Notes under the pieces: generated by a model | The model's input: only the letters and a program-made list of their open reading frames with translations | Databases searched by the model: none | Told to the model about the DNA's origin: nothing | Shown here: one piece after another, positions 12,525-21,604 of the stretch | How positions within the stretch are numbered: the first letter of the stretch is position 1 | Layout of the letters: each line of letters starts with the position of its first letter | From: Rhodocyclaceae bacterium | Lineage (GTDB): Bacteria; Pseudomonadota; Gammaproteobacteria; Burkholderiales; Rhodocyclaceae | Direction: 5' to 3' | NCBI GenBank assembly: GCA_016702335.1 | Contig: JADJEF010000020.1 | Span: 310,001 to 374,000 of the forward strand | Length of the DNA: 64,000 nucleotides | Position numbers and translations under genes: made by a program

Positions 12525-13562
12525 ATGAATGCTTACTCATTGATTAGACCGGCTCTTTTTCAAATTGACGCCGAAAGGGCCCACGAGCTTACCCTTCGGG
12601 GTTTGAGCTTTTGGGGGCAAATACCTCTGCATTGTGGGCGCGATGATGCTGTTAAGGTTGGAAATGCAGTCTCGGTGATGGGGCTCAACTTCCCGAATCG
12701 AGTCGGTTTGGCCGCTGGTTTGGACAAAAACGCTATCGCGGTCGATGGCCTTGCCAAGCTTGGCTTCGGCTTTATTGAGGTTGGGACACTCACCCCGCTA
12801 CCGCAAAAAGGTAATCCTCAGCCACGGCTGTTTCGCCTCGCCGCTCAGAACGCAATCATCAACCGCATGGGATTTAACAATGGCGGCATAGATGCGGCCA
12901 TGGAACGGATCCAACAGCACCGGTTTCAGGGCATTCTTGGGATCAATATTGGCAAGAACGCTATCACTCCTATCGAGAGGGCGACCGATGACTATTTGAT
13001 TGGTCTGGAGAAAGCATTCCCCTGCGCCAGCTACGTTACGGTCAACATAAGTTCCCCGAACACCAAAAACCTGCGCCAACTTCAAGGTGAATCTGAGCTT
13101 GACGGATTGCTCGGCGCACTAAAGAGACGGCAAACCGAACTCACACAACACCACGGGCGCTACGTTCCGCTCGTCTTGAAAATTGCGCCGGACCTTGAAC
13201 CCCCGCAGTTAACTCAGATTTCGGACGCACTCAAGCGCCACCGGATTGACGGCGTAATCGCCACCAACACCACACTTGGCCGCAACGGCGTGGAAATGAA
13301 TCCGCTATGCAGCGAAGCCGGGGGCCTATCCGGGAGGCCGGTCTTCGAAAAATCCACCGCCGTGGTGAAAGCGCTGGCTTTAGAACTTAAGGGAGAGTTG
13401 CCGATTATTGCTGCCGGAGGAATCTTTTCGGGAGCCGACGCACAAGCAAAGATCGCCGCAGGAGCCACTCTCGTGCAACTCTATAGTGGACTCATTTACA
13501 AGGGGCCGGCACTTGTCCGCGAATGTTGCACTGCGTTGAAATCACCACCAACCCCGCTATAG
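12525..13562 (+). CDS. pyrD: Dihydroorotate dehydrogenase (quinone), class 2
   Basis: 345 residues. It oxidises dihydroorotate to orotate in pyrimidine synthesis and passes electrons to quinone at the inner membrane. Visible features are the N-terminal helical membrane-association region (LIRPALFQIDAERAHELTLRG), FMN-binding stretches (GLAAGLDKNA; INRMGFNNGG), the class 2 catalytic loop NISSPNTKNLR with its serine, and the C-terminal phosphate-binding IIAAGGIFSGADA. It is transcribed divergently from the rRNA operon, and a TAAAAT hexamer lies just before the start. Confidence 0.95.
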   Translation: MNAYSLIRPALFQIDAERAHELTLRGLSFWGQIPLHCGRDDAVKVGNAVSVMGLNFPNRVGLAAGLDKNAIAVDGLAKLGFGFIEVGTLTPLPQKGNPQPRLFRLAAQNAIINRMGFNNGGIDAAMERIQQHRFQGILGINIGKNAITPIERATDDYLIGLEKAFPCASYVTVNISSPNTKNLRQLQGESELDGLLGALKRRQTELTQHHGRYVPLVLKIAPDLEPPQLTQISDALKRHRIDGVIATNTTLGRNGVEMNPLCSEAGGLSGRPVFEKSTAVVKALALELKGELPIIAAGGIFSGADAQAKIAAGATLVQLYSGLIYKGPALVRECCTALKSPPTPL

Positions 13563-13613
13563 CCCCTTTGCCATCAAGTTGTTTGGTCAGGCAGCACGGG
13601 CGATAATCGACCA

Positions 13614-14198
13614 ATGACCTCTTATCTATTCGTCATTATTGGCGCAGCGTTGGTTAACAACGTTGTGTTCGTGCGCGTTCTGGGCTTGTGCCCCTTCATG
13701 GGCGTATCAAAGAAGCTGGAAACAGCCATGGGCATGAGCGCGGCAACGGCTTTTGTACTCACGATGGCTTGTGGTGCCAGCTTTGTAATCGACCGATGGC
13801 TGCTCACTCCCAACGATCTTGAATACCTCCGCACCCTGTCATTCATAGTCACCATCGCAGCGATTGTGCAACTAACGGAACTGGCAATACAGAAGACCAG
13901 CCCGGTACTGCATCAGGTTCTAGGCATCTATCTGCCGCTCATCACGACAAACTGCGCGGTGCTGGGCATTCCCTTGCTCAATGTTGGTCTTCAGCACGAC
14001 TTTATTGAGTCGCTGCTTTTTGGCCTTGGGAGCGCGACGGGTTTCTCTCTGGCGCTCATCCTGTTCGGTGCCATGCGCGAGCGTCTTGAGGGTGCCGATG
14101 TCCCCGTACATTTTCGGGGCACCGCCATTGCCATGATCACCGCAGGACTGATGAGTCTGGCGTTCATGGGCTTCGCCGGTCTGGATAGATACAAGTAA
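13614..14198 (+). CDS. rnfA: Rnf electron transport complex subunit A
   Basis: 194 residues and six hydrophobic segments, the usual size for RnfA/RsxA. RnfA and RnfE are homologous inverted-topology membrane subunits of the ion-pumping Rnf complex, which moves electrons between NADH and ferredoxin or, as Rsx, keeps SoxR reduced. Motifs include LGLCPFMGVS and LPLITTNCAVLG, each with the conserved Cys near the membrane iron-sulfur site. It starts the cluster 51 bp after pyrD, and its stop overlaps the rnfB start by one base. Confidence 0.95.
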   Translation: MTSYLFVIIGAALVNNVVFVRVLGLCPFMGVSKKLETAMGMSAATAFVLTMACGASFVIDRWLLTPNDLEYLRTLSFIVTIAAIVQLTELAIQKTSPVLHQVLGIYLPLITTNCAVLGIPLLNVGLQHDFIESLLFGLGSATGFSLALILFGAMRERLEGADVPVHFRGTAIAMITAGLMSLAFMGFAGLDRYK

Positions 14199-14749
14199 TG
14201 CTGGCTGCCGTACTGGTTATGGCACTTGGTGCCATTGTTCTCGGCGCTGCTCTCGGATTTGCATCGGTCAAATTTCGGGTCGAGGGCGACCCCCTGGTCG
14301 AGAAAATCGATGCGATCCTCCCGCAAACACAATGTGGGCAGTGCAACTACCCAGGCTGCAAGCCGTACGCGGAAGCGATTGCCAAGGGGGAGGCGGAGAT
14401 CAATCAGTGTCCTCCCGGCGGCGAAGAAGGCATACGCAAGCTTGCCGACCTGCTGGGCAGGGAGTTCAAACCCCTTTCGTCCGAGCACGGCGTGGAAAAG
14501 CCCAAGTCGGTTGCATTTATCGACGAGCAGACGTGCATCGGCTGCACGCTGTGCATACAGGCCTGCCCGGTGGATGCCATCGTGGGCGCGGCAAAGCAGA
14601 TGCACACCATCATTGCCGACCAATGCACAGGTTGTGAATTGTGCCTGCCCCCCTGCCCGGTGGATTGCATCACCATGGAGCCAATTGCCGAGACGGTGGA
14701 AAACTGGAAATGGAAGTATCCGGTATTTCCAATTCGCAGCACTCACTAG
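14198..14749 (+). CDS. rnfB: Rnf complex iron-sulfur subunit B
   Basis: 183 residues. An N-terminal hydrophobic helix anchors it (AAVLVMALGAIVLGAALGF). A four-cysteine cluster domain follows (CGQCNYPGCKPYAEAI, then C in QCPPGG), and two ferredoxin-type motifs (CIGCTLCIQACP and CTGCELCLPPCP) bind 4Fe-4S centres. RnfB takes part in the ferredoxin-side electron route. The start shares one base with the rnfA stop and rnfC follows 3 nt later. It is slightly short compared with gamma-proteobacterial RnfB but complete. Confidence 0.95.
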   Translation: MLAAVLVMALGAIVLGAALGFASVKFRVEGDPLVEKIDAILPQTQCGQCNYPGCKPYAEAIAKGEAEINQCPPGGEEGIRKLADLLGREFKPLSSEHGVEKPKSVAFIDEQTCIGCTLCIQACPVDAIVGAAKQMHTIIADQCTGCELCLPPCPVDCITMEPIAETVENWKWKYPVFPIRSTH

Positions 14750-14752
14750 ACC

Positions 14753-16438
14753 ATGCTGAACAAACTCTTCTCATTCAATGGCGGCGTCACGCCGGCGTAT
14801 GAAAAAACCCGAAGTGCGGAAGGTCCGATTTTGCCAGTGCCGCTTCCAGCGGAATTGGTGATTCCTTTGCATCAGCATGTCGGTGGTCCACCCCGCCCCG
14901 TCGTTCAGGCAGGCGACCGCGTTACCAAGGGTCAGCGCATTGGCAAGGCCGACGGCAATGCGTCCGCGACTGTTCACGCGTCGACATCGGGCCTGGTAAG
15001 CGCCGTCGAAATGCGCAGGATGCCCCACAGTTCCGGATTATCCGCTTTGAGTGTGATCATAAAGCCGGATGGGCTCGATGCATGGGGAACTGCCAAGCCC
15101 CTTGACCTGCATACCGCGTCTCCCACCGAGATAAGAGACCACCTGATGCAAATGGGTGTCGTCGGACTGGGCGGCGCGGTGTTTCCGACCCATTTGAAAA
15201 TCGTTCCCGGACAACCCAAAGCTCTGGAAACCTTGGTCATCAATGGCGCAGAGTGCGAGCCTTTTATCACCTGCGACGATCTGCTGATGCGCCAACGCGC
15301 CGACACTGTGATTGCCGGTGTCGCGTTGATGTGCCAAATCATGAAGCCTGATCGAACCTTGATCGGCATCGAGGACAACAAACCGGAAGCCATCCGGGCA
15401 ATGCAGCAGGCGATTGAGGCGCAGCACGACAAGCGTCTCGAAGTTGTCTCCGTTCCGACCCGCTACCCAGCGGGTGGCGCCAAACAATTGATCCGGGTGC
15501 TTACCGGAATCGAGGTGCCACACGGCGAACGATCGACCGACTACGGCGTTCAATGCTTCAACGTTGGCACGGCCGTGGCTGTTCACGACGCCATCAAACT
15601 GGGTCGCCCATTGGTCTCACGCATTGTGACGGTATCCGGCAATGTTCGGCGGGGCGGCAATTACGATGTACTGATCGGAACACCGATGCGTGATGTGGTG
15701 GCGCTGAGCGAGGCACACGCCGATACCAACCGCTACATCATGGGTGGCCCAATGATGGGTGTCGTGATGCCCGGCATGGAGGTGCCCGTCGTCAAGGCCA
15801 CGAACTGCATCCTCGTCGGCTCGCCCAAAATGTTCCCGCCACCGCCACCGGAAATGCCCTGCATTCGCTGCGGTGAGTGTGCGATAGCCTGCCCTGCCGA
15901 TTTACAGCCCTTCGAACTGTATTGGTTCTCGCGCGCCAAGATCTTCGGCAAGGCACAGGAGTACCACCTGTTTGACTGCATCGAATGTGGATGCTGCGCC
16001 TATGTGTGCCCATCCCATATTCCCCTGGTCGACTACTATCGCTTCGCCAAGAGTGAGATCTGGGCGCGCGAGCACGAGAAGGAAGCCGCCGATCACGCCC
16101 GCGAGCGCTACGAGTTCAGGCAGTACCGTGAGGAGCGTGAGAAGGAAGAAAAAGCCGCACGCTTGGCCGCCAAAACCGCCGCCGGCCGCGAAAAGGCCAC
16201 GGCCGCCCTCGCAGTCGCCGAGCAACCGGACGGGTCGAACAATACCGCCGAGAAGGACGCAAAGAAGGCCCTGATTGCCGCGGCTCTGGCGCGCGCGAAA
16301 CAACAACAGGAACAAGCCGCCGCAATCAATACTGCTGCAGCGCTCAGTGCCGAACAGCAAGCAGAGATTGCTGCAATTGAGGCACGCCGCGCCGAAATAC
16401 GTGAAGTGGCAAAGCCACACCTGCCCCCGGACAACTAA
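14753..16438 (+). CDS. rnfC: Rnf complex NADH-side subunit C
   Basis: 561 residues. RnfC resembles the NADH/FMN-binding subunit of complex I. Visible are the Gly-rich nucleotide region (GVVGLGGAVFPTHLK, then NGAECEPFITCDD), two ferredoxin motifs (CIRCGECAIACP and CIECGCCAYVCP), and a long charged Ala/Glu/Lys-rich C-terminal tail from about residue 435 that is predicted helical or coiled and varies between species. It faces the cytoplasm. Gene order rnfB-C-D is standard. Confidence 0.95.
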   Translation: MLNKLFSFNGGVTPAYEKTRSAEGPILPVPLPAELVIPLHQHVGGPPRPVVQAGDRVTKGQRIGKADGNASATVHASTSGLVSAVEMRRMPHSSGLSALSVIIKPDGLDAWGTAKPLDLHTASPTEIRDHLMQMGVVGLGGAVFPTHLKIVPGQPKALETLVINGAECEPFITCDDLLMRQRADTVIAGVALMCQIMKPDRTLIGIEDNKPEAIRAMQQAIEAQHDKRLEVVSVPTRYPAGGAKQLIRVLTGIEVPHGERSTDYGVQCFNVGTAVAVHDAIKLGRPLVSRIVTVSGNVRRGGNYDVLIGTPMRDVVALSEAHADTNRYIMGGPMMGVVMPGMEVPVVKATNCILVGSPKMFPPPPPEMPCIRCGECAIACPADLQPFELYWFSRAKIFGKAQEYHLFDCIECGCCAYVCPSHIPLVDYYRFAKSEIWAREHEKEAADHARERYEFRQYREEREKEEKAARLAAKTAAGREKATAALAVAEQPDGSNNTAEKDAKKALIAAALARAKQQQEQAAAINTAAALSAEQQAEIAAIEARRAEIREVAKPHLPPDN

Positions 16439-16469
16439 GCACTTGCCGCGAATGAGCGCCACCCCCTAG

Positions 16470-17465
16470 ATGCTCGCCACAAAATCAAATAACTCGCCCT
16501 TCGTACTCAAACCAGCCAGTGTCCGTTCGGTCATGGTGCGCGTGCTGCTGGCACTCATACCCGGCGTCGTTGCTTATGTCTGGTTATTCGGCCCAGCTAT
16601 TCTTGTGCAAATTGCGTTGGCTTCGCTCACGGCCTTAGCCGCCGAAGCTATTGCCCTGCACCTGCGCCGCAAACCCGTGTGGTTGTTTATCTCTGACGGC
16701 TCTGCTCTAGTCACAGCGTGGTTGATCGCCCTGAGTTTTCCGCCGATAGCTCCCTGGTGGTTGGTCGTGCTGGGTACCCTGTTCGCCATCGTTGTGGCCA
16801 AGCACCTATACGGAGGTCTTGGACAAAACCCGTTCAATCCCGCGATGGTCGCCTTTGCCCTCATGATTGTGGCCTACCCCTTGGCCATGTCCCAATGGCC
16901 AGCGCCCGGCGGCGATTTTTCCCAGCACCTGAACGCAATATTCGGGCACCGTCAGGTTGATGCAATGACCATGGCCACCCCCCTGGATGCCTTGCGGACC
17001 GCACTACACAGCGGCGCCACGCCTGCGGCGGACTCGACCAATGCGTGGCTGTGGATCAGTTTGGGCTACGCCCTCGGTGGCCTCTACCTTCTGCAGCAAC
17101 GGCTCATTACCTGGCATTTGCCGGTGGCGTTCCTTGCCACCTTAGGACTGATCGCTTCGATCGCCTGTTACGCTGACCCCGTGCGCTTTGGTTCGCCCGT
17201 CTTTCACCTGTTTTCAGGCGGCGCCGTGCTTGGCGCATTCTTCATCATTACCGACCCGGTCTCCGGCTGCACCACCCCACGCGGAAAACTTATTTTCGCC
17301 ACACTCGCGGCCCTACTGGTCTGGATCATCCGCACCTTTGGGGCTTACCCGGACGGAGTGGCCTTCGCGGTATTGCTCATGAATATTGCCGCCCCCTTGA
17401 TCGACATGTACACCCAGCCCCCGGTGTTCGGGCACAAGGGCAAAAGAACAGGAGGCCTGTCGTGA
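16470..17465 (+). CDS. rnfD: Rnf complex membrane flavoprotein subunit D
   Basis: 331 residues, about nine to ten hydrophobic segments. RnfD carries a covalently bound FMN through a threonine; the matching motif is DPVSGCTTPRGK. It also has the conserved GGLGQNPFNPAM loop. It overlaps rnfG by 4 nt (GTGA), indicating coupled translation. Relative to gamma-proteobacterial homologues the length is normal. Confidence 0.93.
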   Translation: MLATKSNNSPFVLKPASVRSVMVRVLLALIPGVVAYVWLFGPAILVQIALASLTALAAEAIALHLRRKPVWLFISDGSALVTAWLIALSFPPIAPWWLVVLGTLFAIVVAKHLYGGLGQNPFNPAMVAFALMIVAYPLAMSQWPAPGGDFSQHLNAIFGHRQVDAMTMATPLDALRTALHSGATPAADSTNAWLWISLGYALGGLYLLQQRLITWHLPVAFLATLGLIASIACYADPVRFGSPVFHLFSGGAVLGAFFIITDPVSGCTTPRGKLIFATLAALLVWIIRTFGAYPDGVAFAVLLMNIAAPLIDMYTQPPVFGHKGKRTGGLS

Positions 17466-18181
17466 GCGACGAACAGCAACCGGCACCCCTCTATGCCGAA
17501 CAGAGTGTCGTCAAAGTCTCAGCCCGAACCGCAGGCATCTTGCTGCTCTTTACGCTGGCATTCACCGCGCTGATGGCCGGCATGCACACCGCCACCGAAC
17601 CGCGTCTGCGGGCCAGTGCCCAAGCAGAGAAACACCGATTGATCAGCGACGTATTGCCTTCATCCAGCTACAACAACGATCTGCTGCAAGACCGCGTTAC
17701 CCTGCCCGCGAATGCCGCCCTGGGCACTGCCAGCGACACCACGGTCTACCGCGCACGCCGAGACACCGCACCGGTAGCACTCGTCCTCGAGGCGGTCGCG
17801 CCCGATGGCTACTCGGGACGCATCAACCTCATCGTCGCGATCGGAAATGACGCACGACTGATCGCGATGCGCGTCACCCAACACCGGGAGACGCCCGGCC
17901 TGGGTGATTACATTGACCCGAAGAAGGACCGCAACAAGGCACGGCCCTGGATCACACAATTCAATGGCGTGGGTTTCGAGCAGTTTGGGCCTGAGAAATG
18001 GCGCGTGAAAAAGGATGGCGGTGCCATTGACCAGATGACCGGCGCGACAATTTCCGCACGTGCCGTGACAAACGCCAGCCGTCGGGCTCTCGAATGGGCC
18101 ACCACTCACCGCACAGCCCTTTTTGCACACGTATCAGGCACCCGCTTTACCCCCGGCCCCGCTGACGAGGAACAGCCATGA
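17462..18181 (+). CDS. rnfG: Rnf complex periplasmic flavoprotein subunit G
   Basis: 239 residues starting at GTG. One N-terminal membrane anchor (ILLLFTLAFTALMAGMHTA) precedes a periplasmic FMN-binding domain with the covalent flavinylation motif DQMTGATISARAV (Thr). RnfG sits on the periplasmic face and hands electrons on within the complex. It overlaps both rnfD and rnfE by 4 nt. An internal LVLEAVAPDGYSGRINLIVAIG matches the family core. Confidence 0.93.
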   Translation: MSDEQQPAPLYAEQSVVKVSARTAGILLLFTLAFTALMAGMHTATEPRLRASAQAEKHRLISDVLPSSSYNNDLLQDRVTLPANAALGTASDTTVYRARRDTAPVALVLEAVAPDGYSGRINLIVAIGNDARLIAMRVTQHRETPGLGDYIDPKKDRNKARPWITQFNGVGFEQFGPEKWRVKKDGGAIDQMTGATISARAVTNASRRALEWATTHRTALFAHVSGTRFTPGPADEEQP

Positions 18182-18864
18182 GCACTGACACCCCTTATGC
18201 CGACATCGCCCGCAATGGCGTGTGGACGCAAAACTCCATCCTCGCGCAGCTACTGGGTTTGTGCCCTCTGCTCGCAGTCAGCAGCACCTTCGTCAATGCC
18301 TTCAGCCTCGGACTCGCCACGATTATCGTGATGTTGATCGCCAACCTCGCGGTCTCGGTGCTGCGCACCTTCATCCCGTATGAAGTGCGCATTCCCATTT
18401 TCGTGCTGATCATTGCCGCCCTGGTCACCGTCGTCGATCTCGCCTTCAATGCTTTTTTGCACGATCTGTATCTGATACTCGGAATCTTTATACCGCTCAT
18501 CGTCACCAACTGCATCGTGCTCGCTCGCGTCGAAGCCTTCGCGGCAAAGAACGGTGTGCGCGCCGCCGCCTTCGACGGACTCATGATGGGCGTGGGATTT
18601 CTGTGGGTCATCAGTTTGCTGGGGCTGATTCGCGAATTCATTGCCCAGGGAACGGTGTTCTCGGGCATTGAAATGCTGATTCCCGGTGTCCATGGCATCA
18701 ACCTGTTGGGCGACGACTACCCGGGTTTCCTGATTGCGATTTTGCCTCCGGGTGCCTTTTTTGTTCTCGGCTTCATGATTGCCGGGAGCAACTGGTGGGA
18801 AACTCGGACAGCGCGACTGCGCGCCAACGATATCGCCATTGCCATGGAAGCGAGTTCCCGGTGA
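18178..18864 (+). CDS. rnfE: Rnf complex subunit E
   Basis: 228 residues, six hydrophobic segments, homologous to RnfA (LLGLCPLLAVS and IPLIVTNCIVLARVEAFA). It contributes the membrane core of the pump with RnfA and RnfD. It overlaps rnfG (ATGA) and nth (GTGA), so the end of the Rnf cluster is translationally joined to a DNA-repair gene, an arrangement also known in Escherichia coli. Confidence 0.95.
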   Translation: MSTDTPYADIARNGVWTQNSILAQLLGLCPLLAVSSTFVNAFSLGLATIIVMLIANLAVSVLRTFIPYEVRIPIFVLIIAALVTVVDLAFNAFLHDLYLILGIFIPLIVTNCIVLARVEAFAAKNGVRAAAFDGLMMGVGFLWVISLLGLIREFIAQGTVFSGIEMLIPGVHGINLLGDDYPGFLIAILPPGAFFVLGFMIAGSNWWETRTARLRANDIAIAMEASSR

Positions 18865-19496
18865 AGCTCGCTGAGCGCGAGGAATTTTTCCGCCGACTGG
18901 CCAGCGCGGAGCCCGAGCCCAAGACGGAACTCACCTATTCAACGCCGTTCCAACTGCTGGTCGCCGTTGTCTTGTCGGCACAAGCAACGGACAAAGGGGT
19001 CAATCGTGCCACCACGCCCTTGTTCAAGACGCACCCGACCCCTGCGGCGCTTGTCGCCCTGGGCGAAGCAGGGATAGCCAGCTACATTCAGACCATTGGG
19101 CTGTATCGAACCAAAGCGAAGAACGTCGCCAAACTGGCCAAAATCATTCTCAACGAGCACGGCGGCGACGTGCCACACAGCCGCGAGGCGCTGGAAGCCC
19201 TACCCGGGGTTGGGCGCAAGACGGCGAATGTCGTGCTCAATATCGTGTTCGGTGAACCCACGATTGCCGTCGACACACATATCTTCCGTGTCGGTAATCG
19301 CACCGGCCTCGCCAAGGGTAAGAGCGTCGAAGAAGTGGAGCGCAAGTTACTCAAATCAGTACCCGCTCACTACCGCCAGCATGCGCACCATTGGCTGATT
19401 CTCCACGGGCGTTATGTATGCAAGGCGCGATCTCCTGACTGCCTACGCTGCCGGGTGATCGATCTTTGCAGCTTTAAAGAGAAAGCCCATGTTTAA
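18861..19496 (+). CDS. nth: Endonuclease III
   Basis: 211 residues from a GTG start overlapping the rnfE stop by 4 nt. This bifunctional DNA glycosylase/AP lyase removes oxidised pyrimidines. The helix-hairpin-helix is LPGVGRKTANVVLN (catalytic Lys), the catalytic Asp follows in VDTHIFRV, and the C-terminal 4Fe-4S loop is C-X6-C-X2-C-X5-C (CKARSPDCLRCRVIDLC). A longer frame reaches 18795 but would run through the end of rnfE. Its position after rnf is conserved in Proteobacteria. Confidence 0.95.
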   Translation: MKLAEREEFFRRLASAEPEPKTELTYSTPFQLLVAVVLSAQATDKGVNRATTPLFKTHPTPAALVALGEAGIASYIQTIGLYRTKAKNVAKLAKIILNEHGGDVPHSREALEALPGVGRKTANVVLNIVFGEPTIAVDTHIFRVGNRTGLAKGKSVEEVERKLLKSVPAHYRQHAHHWLILHGRYVCKARSPDCLRCRVIDLCSFKEKAHV

Positions 19497-19914
19497 CCCA
19501 TCGCGCGATCAAGTACGTCAGTTTTTCATCGAGGCGTGGCGAAAGCACCGGGCACGCGCGCCCACGGCTCAACTCGAGGCAATTGCCGCAGAACTGGTCG
19601 ACATGCATCCGGAATACCACGCACTGCTAGAGGCCGAGGATGCCCTGACCCGCGAGTGGACGCCCGAACACGGCGAGACCAACCCCTTCCTGCACCTATC
19701 GTTGCATCTGGCTATCGAAGAGCAACTGGGCATCAATCAGCCGCCAGGCATCCGCGCCATTGTCGACCAACTGAAGCAGCGCATGGACCGGCACGAAGCC
19801 TTGCACGTCGTACTCGATTGCCTGGGCGAGATAATGTACCAGGCGCAGCGCGACAAGAAGATGCCCGATAACAACACCTATCTTGATCTGCTGCGCCGCG
19901 CCGCGTCGCGATAA
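19489..19914 (+). CDS. DUF1841 family protein
   Basis: 141 residues, overlapping nth by 8 nt. The pattern (FNPSRDQVRQFFIEAWRKH near the start, MHPEYHALLE, and HLSLHLAIEEQLGINQPPGI in the middle) matches DUF1841 proteins of Beta- and Gammaproteobacteria. It is soluble, with conserved His residues in the LHLSLHLAI helix. Molecular function is unknown. Co-translation with nth suggests it belongs to the rnf-nth operon. Confidence 0.85.
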   Translation: MFNPSRDQVRQFFIEAWRKHRARAPTAQLEAIAAELVDMHPEYHALLEAEDALTREWTPEHGETNPFLHLSLHLAIEEQLGINQPPGIRAIVDQLKQRMDRHEALHVVLDCLGEIMYQAQRDKKMPDNNTYLDLLRRAASR

Positions 19915-19934
19915 GCAGCATTCGGGTCCCTCAT

Positions 19935-19963
19935 CCGCAAGTCGGCACTGGTGGTACGGCAAT
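19935..19963 (+). repeat. Dispersed 29-bp repeat, copy 1
   Basis: Starts CCGCAAGTCGGCACTGGT, with variable triplet GGT and right end ACGGCAAT. Two mismatches to the consensus. It lies between the convergent ends of the DUF1841 and truncated-haemoglobin genes. Confidence 0.8.
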
Positions 19964-19987
19964 ATGGCGCGGCGATGATGGACGGCG

Positions 19988-20434
19988 CTAACGGCGCGTA
20001 ATAATGGCCCGGTGCATGGGCGCTAGCCTTGCCAATAATCGATTCTGGTCCGCAACGGGTATGCCCTGCTGATCCATCGCCACCTGCAGTACCTCGACCA
20101 GTGCATTGAAATCTGCGGCGGTGATCGCGTGCTTCTCGTGGGAGGTTGTCATATCTTCGCCGGCGTATTCGCACGGCCCCCCGATCACGTCGCAAATCAG
20201 GTCAACGAGCATAAGTTTGACGTGGGCATGGTCGCTCTTGCCAAAAAATGGCTCCGTGCGCTTGTCGGCAAGCAGTCCGTCCAAGAATTTGTCCATCAGG
20301 GCGGTCAAACCCGGGCGCTCGCCCAGAGCACGGTACAAGGTCAGATCACTCGCAGCGATAGCACCTGCGGGATGACCCAGCACTGACAGCGCGAGCAGTG
20401 TCGCAAAGATAGTGCGAGAAATGTGCCTGAGCAT
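19988..20434 (-). CDS. Exported group 1 truncated haemoglobin
   Basis: 148 residues. A Sec-type signal peptide is clear (HISRTIFATLLALSVLGHPAGAIAAS), which is unusual because most truncated haemoglobins are cytoplasmic. The globin part shows the family pattern: LYRALGERPGLTALMDKFLDGLLAD, EPFF, HVKLMLVDLICDVIGGP, and KHAITAADFNALVEVL containing the probable proximal His (about 102). It would bind O2 or NO in the periplasm. Two cysteines (in LICDVIGGPC) flank helix G and could form a disulfide after export. Confidence 0.85.
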   Translation of the reverse strand: MLRHISRTIFATLLALSVLGHPAGAIAASDLTLYRALGERPGLTALMDKFLDGLLADKRTEPFFGKSDHAHVKLMLVDLICDVIGGPCEYAGEDMTTSHEKHAITAADFNALVEVLQVAMDQQGIPVADQNRLLARLAPMHRAIITRR

Positions 20435-20486
20435 GACTGGGGGTCTCCGTTTGAGCTTGAGTGAGCGTTGACTAGGTAGCGGGCGT

Positions 20487-21437
20487 TCAGAACGCGTACT
20501 GCGCCGACAGATACCAGCCTGTTTGGTCCCGCTTGCGCGTAATTCCCGGAACGATGCCGCCCAGGTCAACATAAGCGCCTGTGAGCGAAAAATGTTTGCT
20601 CGGTGCCCACGCCACAAATACGTCACTCCAATCGTCTTCGCGCAGTGCGCTACCCAAACCAGCCCTGCGACCAAGGATCTCCAGATTGTTGGGCTTGAAG
20701 CGGTATTCCGCGCCGATCGCCAGCGTTCGATGCAAAAGATACGCGACCGAAAATTCCGGTTGCCCCGTGTATTTGTCCTTACCTTGCGCCCCCGCGCCAA
20801 AACCCAGCAAACCATTCTGGTTAGCCTTGGTGATGCGTAAGGTGCCGTTCAAGAGCAGGCTGTGTTCCAGCAACAGCTTGGTTGCGCTGACGTAAAAGTC
20901 GGTACTGCTGGTACTCGCGTCTAGAAAACGCAAGACCGACTTCAGTGAATTGGGTTGCACCTGCTTGTGCTCGATCCCCACCGCCACCTGCGGAATGAGG
21001 TTCAAACTATCCAAAACCGCCTCGCCAAAAATGCGGTATTTCACTCCCAGCACATCCATCTCGATGTTCTCGCCGCGCTTGACGCCGAACGGCGCAATCC
21101 CATTGAGCGCGATAGCGGGCGAGGCATCAAAATTCTGCCGCGCGATCGAGATCTCGAATTTGTTGTGGTAGCCCAGTGCAGCGCCATAGCTGGTCAGCGC
21201 ATAGTCCTGCGTCGACACTCGTGTAACGTGGGCTGTGCCACCTATTTCACCATCGGTCGCGTTAGTGCCGATAACTGCCCATGGCGTGAGACCGCCGCCT
21301 GCCGCGCCGTCGATGGAACTCACGCCGCCTGTCAGCACCAGCTTTCCGGTTGCCGCCGCTGCTGGGGTCGCGATGCAGGCCACCAAGCCTGCCAGTGCAA
21401 GGTGCCGAGCAACCGCCAAGTATCGGATTGGTTTCAT
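20487..21437 (-). CDS. DUF3034 family outer-membrane barrel protein
   Basis: 316 residues from the ATG at 21437, which follows AGGGAGATAG. There is a signal peptide (LALAGLVACIATPAAAA), a mature start TGKLVLTGGVSSIDGAAGGGLTPWA, alternating amphipathic strands and a C-terminal aromatic residue (YAF), all typical of an outer-membrane beta-barrel. The opening glycine-rich block and NAGxEYRFKP-like strand near the end match DUF3034. Substrate unknown. It lies 52 bp upstream of the haemoglobin gene on the same strand and may be co-transcribed with it. Confidence 0.8.
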   Translation of the reverse strand: MKPIRYLAVARHLALAGLVACIATPAAAATGKLVLTGGVSSIDGAAGGGLTPWAVIGTNATDGEIGGTAHVTRVSTQDYALTSYGAALGYHNKFEISIARQNFDASPAIALNGIAPFGVKRGENIEMDVLGVKYRIFGEAVLDSLNLIPQVAVGIEHKQVQPNSLKSVLRFLDASTSSTDFYVSATKLLLEHSLLLNGTLRITKANQNGLLGFGAGAQGKDKYTGQPEFSVAYLLHRTLAIGAEYRFKPNNLEILGRRAGLGSALREDDWSDVFVAWAPSKHFSLTGAYVDLGGIVPGITRKRDQTGWYLSAQYAF

Positions 21438-21557
21438 CTGGTCTATCTCCCTTTGCTGTCTGTGCACTATGCGCTAATGGGGACAACTCCGACACCCCGC
21501 ACAACGATTCCGACCGTGATCCGACGAAGTTCATCGATCGGCGCTCTGGTCACTCAT

Positions 21558-21586
21558 CCGCAAGTCGGCGCTGGTGACGCGGCGAT
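21558..21586 (+). repeat. Dispersed 29-bp repeat, copy 2
   Basis: CCGCAAGTCGGCGCTGGT, triplet GAC, then GCGGCGAT. It lies between the DUF3034 start and the end of the DUF3422 gene, opposite to both genes. It shares the preceding CTCAT with copy 1. Confidence 0.85.
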
Positions 21587-21604
21587 CGCTCGGTCGTGCC
21601 GATG

